Of a stretch of 64,000 bases of DNA, positions 17,023-26,254 are shown one piece after another (within the stretch, counting starts at the first letter, position 1; each line of letters begins with the position of its first letter). This stretch comes from Bacillota bacterium (GTDB lineage Bacteria; Bacillota; TC1). The translations under genes were made by a program, and so were the position numbers. The notes beneath the pieces are model-generated. The model worked only from the letters and a program-made list of their open reading frames with translations. It had not been told where the DNA came from and searched no databases. The DNA lies in contig JAGXHY010000008.1 in assembly GCA_024635925.1 (NCBI GenBank), positions 1 through 64,000 of the forward strand, in the 5' to 3' direction.

Positions 17023-19256
17023 TGGAGGAAAAGGAAAACTCTTTAATTTTAATGCTTTCTTTTATTGCTGGAATAATTTCTAGTATGAAAAACGTTGGTA
17101 AAGTTAATATTATATTATTAATGATTTTAATTATAATTCTTACTAAAAAATGTGAGCTCTTAAAAATTACAAATAAAAAATTTGCTTTTACTGGATTGTT
17201 GATATTAACAATGTTCCTTTTTGGGTGGATACGAGGTTATATATTTGAGGTAAACTATAATAATACTATTAAAGCAGATTTATATTATGAAAATAGAGCT
17301 GTAGTAAAAAAAATTATGAAGAAAGATTTATATACTATTAAGTTAAATGAAAGTCCTAATTGTTTGGTAGTATTAAGATCAAAACAGAAATTAATACCTG
17401 GTATGCAAATATCCTTAACATGCTTATTAGAAGTCCCAAAAGATTCTTTAAATAGAGGAGGATTTTCATATAAAGAATACTTAAAATATAGAAATATTGA
17501 ATTTATTACTAATTCAGAAGAAATTAGATATTTAAAACAAATTAAAAATATAGATTATTACTTATACAAATATCAAATAAAATATTTAAATCAATTAAGA
17601 AAATATCTTGGTAATAGAATAAGGTTTATTGACAGTATATTTCTTGGAAATAGTAAAAGTATGAATGAAAATGAAATTAATACTTGGAGAAACATGGGAA
17701 TACTTCATTTGCAAGCAGTTTCAGGTTCCCAAATTGGTGCGACTCTTGATATATTGATGTTTATTTTTATTTTAACTCCAAAAAAAGGACTAACTAAGTA
17801 TGTTCTATTTACTATTCCTTTACTTACATATGGATTGATGACTAACAGTCCATCTGTTTGGAGAGCTATTTTATATATAATTGTTATAAAAATTTTACAA
17901 ATAAATAATAGAAATAAATTAGATATGCTTGCCTTGATGTTTACTATGATTATTTTATTAGTTATAAATCCCGGGATGTTATATCAAATATCTTTTCAAT
18001 TATCTTATGTAATAACTATTGGATTATTGTTGTTTAAAGATAATATTTTAAGGATTAACAATAAATTTCACAAGATAATATATGTTGGTTTTTTAAGTAT
18101 TATTTTTGCCTGGCCACTTTTGATCCAATACTTCCAAGAAGTATCATTATTTGGCATAATCTTTACTCCTTTATTTGCACCATTTATTCAGTTAATTATT
18201 TTCATTAGTTGTATATTGATGTTTTTACCCTTTGCAATTGTTTTCTTAAAACCTTTAGTCTTTTTTCTTAATATACTTTTAATTATATTGGAAGGAATAA
18301 CTACATTCTCCAGTAAAATTGATTTTTTAATAGTTAGAGGTAAGCCATGGGGGTTTTTAATAATAAGTATTTTCTATATTTATTTAGTATTTTGGAATAA
18401 TAAAAAATTTAAATTAAAATATAAGCATCTTTTTCCATTAATTTTTGCCAGTCTAATAATTTGGAATAATTTTAGTAATTTCATAGATAATGAAAATATT
18501 TGTGTAACCTTTATCAATGTAGGTCAAGGAGACTGTATATTAATTGAATGTAAAGATACTAGAAAAGTAATATTAATTGATGGTGGAGCTAAAAATAACT
18601 TTATAGATATGGGCGAGAAGGAACTGTTACCATATTTGAAAAGAAAAGGTATAAATAAAATAGATTATTTAATTAGTACACATAGTGATAATGATCACCG
18701 GGGTGGTTTAGAAAGTGTTCTTAAATATTGCGAAGTATCAGAAATATTAATCCCTTATAATAATAATGATGAATACCTAGATTGGATTTCTAAATATAAT
18801 GGTAAGGTAAAAGAAATAAATCAAGGATATAAAATAATTTTAGGAGATACAATTATTGATATATTGAATCCGTTAAAAATAAAAAAGGATTTAGATAGTA
18901 ATTCTAAATCAATTGTTTTAAGTTTAAATTATTATAACTCAAATATATTACTCACTGCAGATTGTGATTTAGACGTTCTAGAAAGACTTATTATAGATGA
19001 CTATAGTTTTGATATTGTGAAAGCACCACATCATGGCAGTAAATATTCTTACAAGAAAAATATATATAGTCAATTAAAGGTTAAAAGCGTAATATTCTCA
19101 GTTGGAAAGAACTTATATGGTCATCCTAGCAAAGAAATAATCAATGACCTGAATATTGCAAATATTGACTATTATCGTACAGACTACGATAAAGATATAG
19201 TAATTAAGTTAAAACGTAATGAGATAGATATTAATGATAAGAAATATCTAGAATGA
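17022..19256 (+). CDS. comEC: Competence protein ComEC/Rec2, DNA channel
   Basis: Forms the membrane channel that brings single-stranded DNA into the cell. The 744 residues show an N-terminal hydrophobic pair plus OB-like DUF4131 region (to about 165), the polytopic Competence domain (about 200-480; WRNMGILHLQAVSGSQIG), and a C-terminal metallo-beta-lactamase domain with HSDNDH at 554-559, VNVGQGDC-like FINVGQGDC and KAPHHGSKYS. All parts look intact, so a working DNA-uptake channel is plausible if pilus genes exist elsewhere. Confidence 0.95.
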   Translation: MEEKENSLILMLSFIAGIISSMKNVGKVNIILLMILIIILTKKCELLKITNKKFAFTGLLILTMFLFGWIRGYIFEVNYNNTIKADLYYENRAVVKKIMKKDLYTIKLNESPNCLVVLRSKQKLIPGMQISLTCLLEVPKDSLNRGGFSYKEYLKYRNIEFITNSEEIRYLKQIKNIDYYLYKYQIKYLNQLRKYLGNRIRFIDSIFLGNSKSMNENEINTWRNMGILHLQAVSGSQIGATLDILMFIFILTPKKGLTKYVLFTIPLLTYGLMTNSPSVWRAILYIIVIKILQINNRNKLDMLALMFTMIILLVINPGMLYQISFQLSYVITIGLLLFKDNILRINNKFHKIIYVGFLSIIFAWPLLIQYFQEVSLFGIIFTPLFAPFIQLIIFISCILMFLPFAIVFLKPLVFFLNILLIILEGITTFSSKIDFLIVRGKPWGFLIISIFYIYLVFWNNKKFKLKYKHLFPLIFASLIIWNNFSNFIDNENICVTFINVGQGDCILIECKDTRKVILIDGGAKNNFIDMGEKELLPYLKRKGINKIDYLISTHSDNDHRGGLESVLKYCEVSEILIPYNNNDEYLDWISKYNGKVKEINQGYKIILGDTIIDILNPLKIKKDLDSNSKSIVLSLNYYNSNILLTADCDLDVLERLIIDDYSFDIVKAPHHGSKYSYKKNIYSQLKVKSVIFSVGKNLYGHPSKEIINDLNIANIDYYRTDYDKDIVIKLKRNEIDINDKKYLE

Positions 19257-19265
19257 TGATATAAT
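19257..19265 (+). promoter_or_regulatory. Extended -10 promoter for holA
   Basis: TGATATAAT begins directly after the comEC stop and ends 24 bases before the holA ATG. No convincing -35 is visible. It would give holA a transcript independent of the competence genes, but the start site would be close to the ribosome binding site, leaving a very short leader. Confidence 0.5.
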
Positions 19266-19289
19266 AGATTAAGATAGGAGAGGTGTGTA

Positions 19290-20222
19290 ATGCAAAAAGA
19301 TTTACCGATAATGATATATTTTGGAGAGAATGAGTATGAACTAAATAAAAGTATTGAGAATCTTAGGAAAAAAACAGATTCAAGAATTATAGAAGTTAAT
19401 GATGGGTTAGATTTCCAGGACTTAATTGATATATTAAATACTCCAGCCTTATTTGAAGGTAATTTAATTTATAAAATTACTAATGAAAATATTTTAAATG
19501 ATGATAAAAATATTGATGTTTTAAAAGAGTATATAAACAATCCATCTCCATTTTCAAAAGGAGTTATTATAGCTAAAAAAATAGACTTTAGAAAAAAGGC
19601 ACCAAAGTATTTTAAAGAAAAAAAGTTGTTACTTGAGTTTTCTATAAAAAAAGGTTATGAACTGAGAAAGTGGATCAAGGAATATTTATGGCATCATGGT
19701 TATAATATTGCTGATGATGCAGTCGCTTACATAATTGAAATTGTTGGTGAAAATCAAATTATGATAGAAAATGAAATGAATAAAATATTTATTTATGAAC
19801 CAGATAATAAGAATATAGAGATAAAAGATCTTGAAGATTTTATAACTAATAGTTTCCAAAGTAATATATTTAATCTATTAGATAATATTTTTAACGAACG
19901 TAGCAAAATGCTTACCGCATTAGAAAATTTATTTAAATTAAAACAACCAGTTTCTTTGATTATTTATATGATTATTAGAGAATTAAGGTTGATATTACAC
20001 ATGAAATGGTATCTAAAAGAAAAATATAGAGAAGAAAAAATTGCAAGTTTATTAAAAATGAATGTATATTTTGCAAAGAAAAAAATTGGAATATCCAGAA
20101 AGTTAACATTTGCTGAAGTTTTTAAATATTTACAATTATTTTATGATCTTGAAGAAAAAATAAAGTCTGGGGAAGGTGAAGGGAAGTCATTGCTAAAAAG
20201 TACTTTATTATCTATAAAATAA
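19290..20222 (+). CDS. holA: DNA polymerase III delta subunit
   Basis: Clamp-loader delta subunit that opens the sliding clamp. The 310-residue protein starts with the family pattern PIMIYFGENEYELNKSIE and has the AAA-like middle domain (WIKEYLWHHGYNIADDAVAY near 130-150) and helical C-terminal collar ending in GEGEGKSLLKSTLLSI. holA next to rpsT in opposite orientation is a standard Firmicutes arrangement. GGAGAGG precedes the start. Confidence 0.95.
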   Translation: MQKDLPIMIYFGENEYELNKSIENLRKKTDSRIIEVNDGLDFQDLIDILNTPALFEGNLIYKITNENILNDDKNIDVLKEYINNPSPFSKGVIIAKKIDFRKKAPKYFKEKKLLLEFSIKKGYELRKWIKEYLWHHGYNIADDAVAYIIEIVGENQIMIENEMNKIFIYEPDNKNIEIKDLEDFITNSFQSNIFNLLDNIFNERSKMLTALENLFKLKQPVSLIIYMIIRELRLILHMKWYLKEKYREEKIASLLKMNVYFAKKKIGISRKLTFAEVFKYLQLFYDLEEKIKSGEGEGKSLLKSTLLSIK

Positions 20223-20247
20223 AAAAGCCTTCATTATGAAGGCTTTT
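20223..20247. terminator. Bidirectional terminator between holA and rpsT
   Basis: AAAAGCCTTCA and TGAAGGCTTTT form an 11-bp stem with a TTA loop, with A runs on one side and T runs on the other. It lies between two converging genes and can serve both. Confidence 0.88.
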
Positions 20248-20258
20248 ACTATTATTTA

Positions 20259-20513
20259 TTAAACATTGAATTTTTTTTGTAAACGGGAGATTTTTCTTGC
20301 AGCTGTTTTATTATGAATGATGCCTTTTTGAGCCATTTTATCAATAACACTAATAGTTTTATTTAAAATTGTCTCTTTATTTTCATCACTTGCTAAAATA
20401 GCAGTGTTTAACTTCTTAACTTGATTTCTCATAGCTGATCTCTTTTGAGAATTAACAATATTTCTTTGTTCAGCTATCAAAGCACGTTTTTTTGATGACT
20501 TTATGTTTGCCAT
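20259..20513 (-). CDS. rpsT: 30S ribosomal protein S20
   Basis: S20 binds 16S rRNA early in small-subunit assembly. The 84 residues begin MANIKSSKKRALIAEQRN and contain the lysine- and arginine-rich helical pattern NKTAARKISRLQKKF. A GGGAGGTG ribosome binding site lies upstream on the minus strand. The sporulation genes gpr and spoIIP, which follow rpsT in many spore formers, are not here. Confidence 0.97.
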   Translation of the reverse strand: MANIKSSKKRALIAEQRNIVNSQKRSAMRNQVKKLNTAILASDENKETILNKTISVIDKMAQKGIIHNKTAARKISRLQKKFNV

Positions 20514-20550
20514 TCTTTCACCTCCCTATAATACTTAAACTACAACAGTA

Positions 20551-20579
20551 ATTATACCACTCCATATTTTAAAAAGCAA
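20551..20579 (-). promoter_or_regulatory. Promoter for rpsT
   Basis: On the minus strand TTGCTT and TATAAT are separated by 17 bases, and TGG precedes the -10, giving an extended -10. The transcript would start near 20544, about 30 bases before the rpsT start codon. Confidence 0.7.
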
Positions 20580-20586
20580 TATTAAA

Positions 20587-21504
20587 TTATTTATTATTTA
20601 AATCAAAATCTGTTTCTTGGTACACGTAATAATTTATCCAATTTGCATATAATAGATTTGCATGACTTCTCCAAGAAACTTTAATATTTTTTTTCGGGTT
20701 GTTATCTTCAAAGTATGAAACTGGGATATCGATATCTAAGCCCTTATTATAATCTCTTAAATATTCTAGGGCAAGAGTTTCCTTATCATATTCAGGGTGT
20801 CCAGTTATATATAATCTGCGACGATCTTTTGATGCGATTATATGTGGTCCAGCTATTTCGGAGTTTGCTATAATTTCTAAATCATCATTTTCAAGTAATT
20901 CTTCAAGAACTATTTCTGTGTTTCTTGAATGTGGGGCGTTGAAGTAATCATCAAAACCTCGTGTTATTTTAGCAGTTTTATTAATAACCTTATGATTATA
21001 AATGCCAGATAACTTTTGTTTAAGAGGACGTTTATTTATGTTATGGTAATGATATAGTGCAGCTTGAGCTGACCAACAAATAAACATACAAGAATAAATT
21101 TTTTCATGTGCCCAATCAAGAATTTCTGTGAATTCTCTCCAATAGTCAATATCTTCAAAATCCATTAGTTCTATAGGCGCTCCCGTAACTATCATTGCAT
21201 CAAATCGTTTATTATAAACTTCATTAAAGGTAGAGTAGAAGGAGTCTAAATGACTTTTAGGAGTATTTTTAGATTCGTGGCTTGCCATTTGCATAAATGT
21301 TAACTCTAATTGTATTAGATTATTACTTAATAATCTAAGTATTTGAGTTTCAGTAACAATTTTTGTTGGCATTAAATTTAGAATTAATATTTGTAAAGGC
21401 CTAATGTCTTGAGTAGTTGCTCTTCTTTTATTCATAACAAATATATTTTCTTTATTTAATTGTTCAGTTGCTGGTAAATGTTCAGGTATAATTACAGGAC
21501 TCAT
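20587..21504 (-). CDS. metA: Homoserine O-acyltransferase MetA (probably acetyl)
   Basis: Activates homoserine for methionine synthesis. The 305-residue protein has the catalytic cysteine C143 in FICWSAQAAL and the H-x-E pair in TGHPEYDKETL. Residue 112, in TGAPIELMDF, is Glu. In studied MetA proteins, Glu at this place (Glu111 in Bacillus cereus numbering) goes with acetyl-CoA use, while Gly goes with succinyl-CoA, so O-acetylhomoserine is the predicted product. A SAM-I riboswitch lies upstream, giving repression when S-adenosylmethionine is plentiful. Confidence 0.94.
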   Translation of the reverse strand: MSPVIIPEHLPATEQLNKENIFVMNKRRATTQDIRPLQILILNLMPTKIVTETQILRLLSNNLIQLELTFMQMASHESKNTPKSHLDSFYSTFNEVYNKRFDAMIVTGAPIELMDFEDIDYWREFTEILDWAHEKIYSCMFICWSAQAALYHYHNINKRPLKQKLSGIYNHKVINKTAKITRGFDDYFNAPHSRNTEIVLEELLENDDLEIIANSEIAGPHIIASKDRRRLYITGHPEYDKETLALEYLRDYNKGLDIDIPVSYFEDNNPKKNIKVSWRSHANLLYANWINYYVYQETDFDLNNK

Positions 21505-21532
21505 ATGTACCTCCGTATAATGATAATATTAT

Positions 21533-21559
21533 CAAAAAAAAATCTTCCCACAGGAAGAT
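21533..21559 (-). terminator. Riboswitch-controlled terminator of metA
   Basis: On the minus strand ATCTTCC and GGAAGAT form a stem followed by nine U. Its 5' arm overlaps CATCTT, which can instead pair with AAGATG (plus 21581-21586) at the 3' edge of the aptamer, giving a competing antiterminator. Confidence 0.85.
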
Positions 21560-21576
21560 GAGAAATTAGATTAGAC

Positions 21577-21670
21577 AATCCATCTTGCAGTTAAACTGTA
21601 GGAGTTAGCACCTTGCTTTGCAGGTTGCTGAGGTTTCATAGGGCCTATCCCTTCACCTCTCTTGATGATT
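21577..21670 (-). promoter_or_regulatory. SAM-I (S-box) riboswitch aptamer before metA
   Basis: The minus strand reads ATCAAGAGAGGTGAAGGG, then AGGCCCTATGAAACCTCAG, CAACCTGCAAAGCAAGGTGC and TAACTCC, matching the S-box core in order, including the GATGAAACC-like, CAGCAACC and AAGGTGCTAA elements. P1 is closed by AATCATC with GATGGATT. Downstream lie mutually exclusive antiterminator and terminator stems, so SAM binding should cause premature termination. The regulated gene metA fits the methionine role. Confidence 0.95.
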
Positions 21671-21676
21671 AATTTA

Positions 21677-21706
21677 ATTATATAACATTTATGGCAAATT
21701 TGTAAA
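21677..21706 (-). promoter_or_regulatory. Likely promoter for the metA leader
   Basis: TTTACA and TATAAT are separated by 18 bases on the minus strand, just upstream of the riboswitch aptamer. The predicted start near 21670 coincides with the first paired base of P1. Confidence 0.6.
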
Positions 21707-21828
21707 TGAAAATTAGTAAAATACTAGTTTAATTATTGATTTTATTTAAGACTCGTAGAAATTCAAGTTAGATTTATAAGTAATAATCATAATATTAATA
21801 GCCTATTGATATTTTACTAAGAGCTTTT

Positions 21829-21839
21829 TATGATATAAT
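21829..21839 (+). promoter_or_regulatory. Extended -10 promoter for recA
   Basis: TATG-A-TATAAT matches the Gram-positive TRTGnTATAAT motif exactly; no good -35 is present. It lies 62 bases before the recA start codon. Confidence 0.65.
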
Positions 21840-21901
21840 AATTATATTGTGAAAATAATAGAAATAGAATAATATTATCATATAAGAAGAGGAGTATATT
21901 T

Positions 21902-22924
21902 ATGGAAAAAGAAAAAGAAAAAGTACTTGAGATTGCCCTTAGCCAAATAGAAAAACAATTTGGAAAAGGTAGTATAATGAGATTAGGTGATGGTGGTAAT
22001 TATAGAAATATCGAAGCTATTTCTACTGGGATATTGCCTTTAGATGTTGCTATTGGAATAGGTGGCTATCCAAAGGGAAGAATAATAGAAATATATGGAC
22101 CAGAATCATCGGGAAAAACTACAGTTTCCTTACATGCAGTTGCCTCAATTCAAAAAAATGGAGGAACAGCTGCCTTTATCGATGCTGAGCATGCCTTAGA
22201 TCCTGTATATGCCAGGAATTTAGGAGTAAATACTGAAGAACTACTTGTATCTCAACCAGATACTGGAGAACAAGGATTAGAGATTTGTGAAGCTCTAGTT
22301 AGGAGTGGAGCAGTAGATATTATTATTGTAGATTCTGTAGCGGCCTTAGTTCCAAGAGCCGAAATTGATGGTGAAATGGGTGATTCCCATATGGGGCTAC
22401 AAGCTAGATTAATGTCTCAAGCTTTAAGGAAATTAGCTGGAGTTGTAAATAAATCTAATACTATAATTATTTTTATAAATCAATTAAGAGAAAAAATCGG
22501 AGTGATGTTTGGTAATCCTGAAACAACAACAGGAGGACGTGCACTAAAATTTTATTCCTCAGTAAGAATTGATGTAAGAAGAATTGATAACATTAAAAAA
22601 GGTGTTGATATGATTGGTGTGAGAACAAAGGCTAAAGTAGTTAAAAATAAAGTTGCTCCACCTTTTAAAGTAGCAGAATTTGATATAATGTATGGTGAGG
22701 GTGTTACTAAAGAGGGTTGTGTTCTTGATATGGCTGCAGATCTTGATATTATTCAAAAAGCTGGATCTTGGTACAATTATGGTGATGATAAGTTAGGTCA
22801 AGGCAGAGATAATTCGAAGCTTTATTTGAAACAACATCCAGATATGCTCCAAGAAATAGAAGAAAAGGTTATGGCTAAATCATTACATATAATATCTGAA
22901 GATGATAACAAGGTAAATGCGTAG
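21902..22924 (+). CDS. recA: Recombinase RecA
   Basis: Strand-exchange protein and co-protease of the SOS response. The 340 residues include the P-loop GPESSGKTT (near 66-74), [28 protein letters not shown], the DNA-binding loop region [21 protein letters not shown] and a short acidic C-terminus. GAGGAG precedes ATG. recX overlaps its end by eight bases. No recognisable LexA box lies upstream, so SOS control, if any, would use another site. Confidence 0.98.
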   Translation: MEKEKEKVLEIALSQIEKQFGKGSIMRLGDGGNYRNIEAISTGILPLDVAIGIGGYPKGRIIEIYGPESSGKTTVSLHAVASIQKNGGTAAFIDAEHALDPVYARNLGVNTEELLVSQPDTGEQGLEICEALVRSGAVDIIIVDSVAALVPRAEIDGEMGDSHMGLQARLMSQALRKLAGVVNKSNTIIIFINQLREKIGVMFGNPETTTGGRALKFYSSVRIDVRRIDNIKKGVDMIGVRTKAKVVKNKVAPPFKVAEFDIMYGEGVTKEGCVLDMAADLDIIQKAGSWYNYGDDKLGQGRDNSKLYLKQHPDMLQEIEEKVMAKSLHIISEDDNKVNA

Positions 22925-23354
22925 TTTAAAAGAATATTCTATATATTTACTCAGTAAAAGAGATTATGGTGTTAAAGAACTAGAGAGAAAGCTTGCAGTA
23001 AAAGGGTATGAGTCTGAAGAAATAGAAAAAATTATACAATACTATATAAGTATTGGCTATCTTGATGACGATAAACTAGTCCCTAAAATAATAACTTATC
23101 AGATTAGTAGGGAAAAAAATAAAAGACAAATAGAAAAGTATTTGATTGGAAAGGGATTTGATAACCAATTGATCAAATCCCATATAAGTAAAATTAATTT
23201 TGATGAAATTGAAAACGCCATACTTGAAAAACAAATAATAAAATACTTAAAATCAAGTAAACCAATATCGAAAGAAAAAATACTAAGTAGATTACTTAGT
23301 AAAGGATATTCCTATTCTAGTATTAAAAAAATATTGGATAAACTTAATGAATAA
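22917..23354 (+). CDS. recX: RecA regulator RecX
   Basis: RecX binds and restrains RecA filaments. The 145-residue protein is made of three-helix repeats typical of the family: [22 protein letters not shown] at the start, [12 protein letters not shown] in the middle and [16 protein letters not shown] at the end. Sequence similarity in this family is low, but the overlap with the end of recA makes the call firm. It is slightly shorter than many RecX proteins. Confidence 0.9.
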   Translation: MRSLKEYSIYLLSKRDYGVKELERKLAVKGYESEEIEKIIQYYISIGYLDDDKLVPKIITYQISREKNKRQIEKYLIGKGFDNQLIKSHISKINFDEIENAILEKQIIKYLKSSKPISKEKILSRLLSKGYSYSSIKKILDKLNE

Positions 23355-23371
23355 GTTATATTGTCTTGACA

Positions 23372-23399
23372 TTGACATACATTTTTTCTAAAATAAAAT
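23372..23399 (+). promoter_or_regulatory. Promoter for the rny leader
   Basis: A consensus TTGACA (a second TTGACA overlaps six bases upstream) is followed after 16 bases by TAAAAT. Transcription would start near 23406 and make a leader of about 180 bases. A TATAAT at 23462-23467 lacks a -35 and is a weaker alternative. Confidence 0.6.
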
Positions 23400-23499
23400 A
23401 TAGATGAATATAAATATTTGTAAAAAAGAAACTCGACTATATAATTGTATAGTATTTTATATATAATATATAAGTTAATAAAAGAGGAAAAATTAAGAG

Positions 23500-23532
23500 A
23501 TGCAAAGAGCATACTACTTTTTTACGTTTTAG
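23500..23532 (+). CDS. Possible leader peptide MQRAYYFFTF
   Basis: A ten-codon frame, ATG to TAG, encodes MQRAYYFFTF and ends exactly one base before the 5' arm of the terminator ahead of rny. Five of ten residues are aromatic. An in-frame stop lies two codons upstream, so ATG 23500 is the only start. The nearest ribosome binding site-like AGAGG is about 12 bases away, which is long, and ATGC-AAAGA-GCAT can fold over the start codon. Expression is therefore uncertain; the arrangement resembles ribosome-controlled attenuators. Confidence 0.35.
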   Translation: MQRAYYFFTF

Positions 23533-23566
23533 CATGTTAGATATATTCATCTAACATGTTTTTTTA
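23533..23566 (+). terminator. Terminator or attenuator in the rny leader
   Basis: CATGTTAGAT and ATCTAACATG form a perfect ten-base stem around ATATTC, followed by eight T. It lies five bases before the rny ribosome binding site and downstream of a consensus promoter, so it must be passed for rny to be expressed from that promoter. It also ends recA-recX transcripts. Confidence 0.85.
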
Positions 23567-23584
23567 ATTTAAGGAGGAAAGAAG

Positions 23585-25138
23585 ATGGATTTTATACTAC
23601 CAATATTAATAGCCGTAGCAACAATAATAATAGGGTTTATAATAGGTTATATTTTAAGAAGAAACATAGCTGAAGGAAAATTAAACAATGCAACTTTAAA
23701 GGCTAATGAAATTATAGATTTAGCAAAAAAAGAAGCGCTTACCAAACAAAAAGAAGCTATTGTTGAGGCTAAAGAACAAATACAAAAAATGAAAGAAAAG
23801 ATGCATGAAGAAATCACCAAAGAGCAAAGAGACAGAAAAAGCGAATGGGGACAAGTAGAAAAAAGATTGCATGATAAAGAGGATATGTTAGATAAAAAAC
23901 AGAATACTCTAGATACAAGAGAAGAAACTATACATAAACAGGAAGAAATTACTGTTGGCTTAGCTGATAAAACGAAAAAATTACATGATGAACAGTTAAA
24001 TAAGTTACAAGAAATTTCTGGAGTTACTGTAGAAAAGGCCAAAGAATACTTGCTTAACAATGTTGAACAAGAAATAAGAGGAGAAACTGCTTTTTTAATC
24101 AGAGAAATTAAAGAAAAAGCAAAAGAAGAAGCTGATAAAGAAGCGAAAGAAATAGTTATGAGAGCTATACAAAGATGTGCAACCGATCATGTAGCAGAGG
24201 CAACTGTTTATGTTGTTTCATTGCCAAATGATGAAATGAAAGGCAGAATTATTGGTAGAGAAGGAAGAAACATCAGGACTATTGAAACATTGACAGGGGT
24301 AGATTTAATAATTGATGATACACCTGAAGCTGTTGTTTTATCAGGTTTTGATCCTGTAAGAAGAGAAATTGCTAGAATTACATTGGAAAAACTTATAACA
24401 GATGGGCGTATACATCCGGGTAGAATCGAAGAAACTTACGAAAAAGCAAAGCTTGAAGTTGAAAAAGAAATAAAAGAAGCTGGAGAACAAGCTCTACTAG
24501 AGGTTGGTATAAGTAGAATTCACCCAGAATTAGTTAAATTAATTGGACGACTAAAATATAGAACTAGTTATGGACAAAATATATTGAAACATTCTTTAGA
24601 AGTTGCACATTTATCTGCAAATCTAGCCTATGACTTAGGAGCTGACCCTGATATTGCTAGAAGAGCGGGTCTTTTACATGATATTGGTAAAGGTGTAGAT
24701 CATGAAATAGAAGGAACACATGTAGAAATAGGTGTGAATCTACTACATAAATACAAAGAAAATAATTCAGTTATTCATGCAGTAGAAGCTCATCATGAAG
24801 ATGTAGAAGCTCAAACAATGGAAGCTGCTATTATACAAATTGCTGATGCTTTATCGGCTGCAAGACCTGGTGCAAGAAGAGAAACATTAGAATCTTATAT
24901 CAAACGTTTACAAAAACTTGAAGAAATCGCTGATGGTTTTGATGGGGTAGAAAAATCCTATGCTATTCAAGCAGGACGTGAAGTAAGAATAATGGTGAAA
25001 CCAGAAGCAATTGATGACTTAGAAGCGATAAATCTAACAAGATCAATTGTCAAGGAAATTGAATCAGAAATGGATTATCCTGGACAAATAAAAGTTATGG
25101 TAATAAGAGAAACAAGATCGATTGAATATGCTAAATAA
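23585..25138 (+). CDS. rny: Ribonuclease Y
   Basis: Membrane-anchored endoribonuclease that starts mRNA decay in Firmicutes. The 517 residues show an N-terminal membrane helix (about 2-25), a long coiled coil (about 30-200), a KH domain ([15 protein letters not shown] near 220) and an HD domain with H365-D366 in [12 protein letters not shown]. The N-terminal basic RRN follows the anchor. AAGGAGGAAAGAAG precedes ATG. A terminator-containing leader suggests regulated expression. Confidence 0.97.
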   Translation: MDFILPILIAVATIIIGFIIGYILRRNIAEGKLNNATLKANEIIDLAKKEALTKQKEAIVEAKEQIQKMKEKMHEEITKEQRDRKSEWGQVEKRLHDKEDMLDKKQNTLDTREETIHKQEEITVGLADKTKKLHDEQLNKLQEISGVTVEKAKEYLLNNVEQEIRGETAFLIREIKEKAKEEADKEAKEIVMRAIQRCATDHVAEATVYVVSLPNDEMKGRIIGREGRNIRTIETLTGVDLIIDDTPEAVVLSGFDPVRREIARITLEKLITDGRIHPGRIEETYEKAKLEVEKEIKEAGEQALLEVGISRIHPELVKLIGRLKYRTSYGQNILKHSLEVAHLSANLAYDLGADPDIARRAGLLHDIGKGVDHEIEGTHVEIGVNLLHKYKENNSVIHAVEAHHEDVEAQTMEAAIIQIADALSAARPGARRETLESYIKRLQKLEEIADGFDGVEKSYAIQAGREVRIMVKPEAIDDLEAINLTRSIVKEIESEMDYPGQIKVMVIRETRSIEYAK

Positions 25139-25163
25139 AACTTATAGAAATTTGGTTTAAAAT

Positions 25164-25940
25164 ATGAAATTATTATACTTTGGCGACATAATAGGAAAAA
25201 ATGGTTTGCGTGCGCTAGATAAGTTCCTTTCAACTTATTTAAAGGAAAATGATATTGACTTTATTTTTGCTAATGGCGAAAATCTAGCAGGTGGTAAAGG
25301 TATAACTAAAAAATACTTTTTAGAAGCAAAAAGAATTGGAATAGATGGTGTGTCTACAGGTAATCATGTATTTGATAAAAGAGAAATATATGGTCAATTA
25401 AAAGAAATACCAGAAATTATAAGACCTTTAAATTATCCAGTGGGTACCCCAGGGAAAGGCTTTCATATATTTATGAAAAAAAATATGAAAGTAGGGTTAA
25501 TAAATGTTTGTGGAAGAGTGTTTATGAAAACTTTAGATTGTCCATTTAGAAGCATAGAAGCAATTATTGGTAGTTTAAGAAATGAATGTGAGACGATTAT
25601 TGTTGATATTCATGGGGAAGCAACTAGCGAAAAAAAAGCTTTGGGCTATTTTATTGATGGGAAAGTAACAGCAGTTTTAGGAACACATACGCATACACAA
25701 ACAAATGATTCTCAATTTTTACCTAATAAGACTTTTTATATGACTGATCTCGGTATGGTTGGGGCTAAAACAAGTGTTTTAGGTGTAAAGAAAGAAGTGA
25801 TTATTAATCACTTTCTGACAAGTATGCCGTTTGCACTTGAAGTTGCAGAAGAAGGCCTAGCCACAATTAATGGTATTGAATTAGATATTGATGTTGATAG
25901 TAAAGTTACAAGTTATAAAGTAATCAATCAAGATGTATGA
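25164..25940 (+). CDS. YmdB-type metallophosphoesterase (TIGR00282)
   Basis: Homologue of Bacillus YmdB, a calcineurin-like phosphodiesterase acting on cyclic nucleotides or RNA and affecting biofilm and motility choice. In 258 residues, metal-site motifs include YFGDIIGKNG, ANGENLAGGKG, STGNHVFDK, VDIHGEATSEK and GTHTHTQTND. It follows rny at 25 bases, the same pairing as ymdA-ymdB in Bacillus. The ribosome binding site is weak, suggesting dependence on the upstream gene. Confidence 0.92.
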   Translation: MKLLYFGDIIGKNGLRALDKFLSTYLKENDIDFIFANGENLAGGKGITKKYFLEAKRIGIDGVSTGNHVFDKREIYGQLKEIPEIIRPLNYPVGTPGKGFHIFMKKNMKVGLINVCGRVFMKTLDCPFRSIEAIIGSLRNECETIIVDIHGEATSEKKALGYFIDGKVTAVLGTHTHTQTNDSQFLPNKTFYMTDLGMVGAKTSVLGVKKEVIINHFLTSMPFALEVAEEGLATINGIELDIDVDSKVTSYKVINQDV

Positions 25941-25971
25941 TTAATAACAGTTATATAAGGAGGCAGTCACA

Positions 25972-26235
25972 ATGGAAGTTTTAAAAGTGTCAACTTCATC
26001 AAAACCTAATCTAGTAGCAGGTGCGCTTGCTGCAATGGTAAGGGAAAATGGAATAGCAGAAATACAAACAATTGGAGCAGGAGCTTTAAATCAAGCTATT
26101 AAAGCAATTGCTATTACTAGAAGCTTTGTAGCACCAGGTGGTATTGATATAGTCTGTATTCCTGCTTTTATAGATGTCGAAATTGATGGTGAAAAGAGAA
26201 CAGCTATAAAACTTATTGTTGAAGCAAGAAAATAA
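25972..26235 (+). CDS. spoVS: Stage V sporulation protein S
   Basis: Alba-like small protein of 87 residues, very highly conserved: VLKVSTSSKPNLVAGALA at the start, then IGAGALNQAIKAIAITR and IPAFIDVEIDGEKRTAIKLI. In Bacillus it affects septation and coat assembly. SpoVS also occurs in bacteria that do not form spores, so its presence alone does not show sporulation. AAGGAGG precedes ATG, and a terminator follows. Confidence 0.96.
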   Translation: MEVLKVSTSSKPNLVAGALAAMVRENGIAEIQTIGAGALNQAIKAIAITRSFVAPGGIDIVCIPAFIDVEIDGEKRTAIKLIVEARK

Positions 26236-26254
26236 TTAAGTTAGAAAATTATTT

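Larger units (their letters stand above)
21505..21901. other. 397-base divergent region between metA and recA
   Basis: The metA side is filled by the SAM-I riboswitch, its terminator and promoter (21533-21706). From about 21710 to 21830 I see only A/T-rich sequence without a reading frame or strong hairpin. The recA side has an extended -10 promoter at 21829-21839. No GAAC-N4-GTTC or CGAAC-type LexA site is visible near it. Confidence 0.6.

Noticed and set aside
21705-21901. LexA (SOS) box before recA
   Set aside because: I looked for GAAC-N4-GTTC and CGAAC-type repeats and saw none; absence by eye is not proof.
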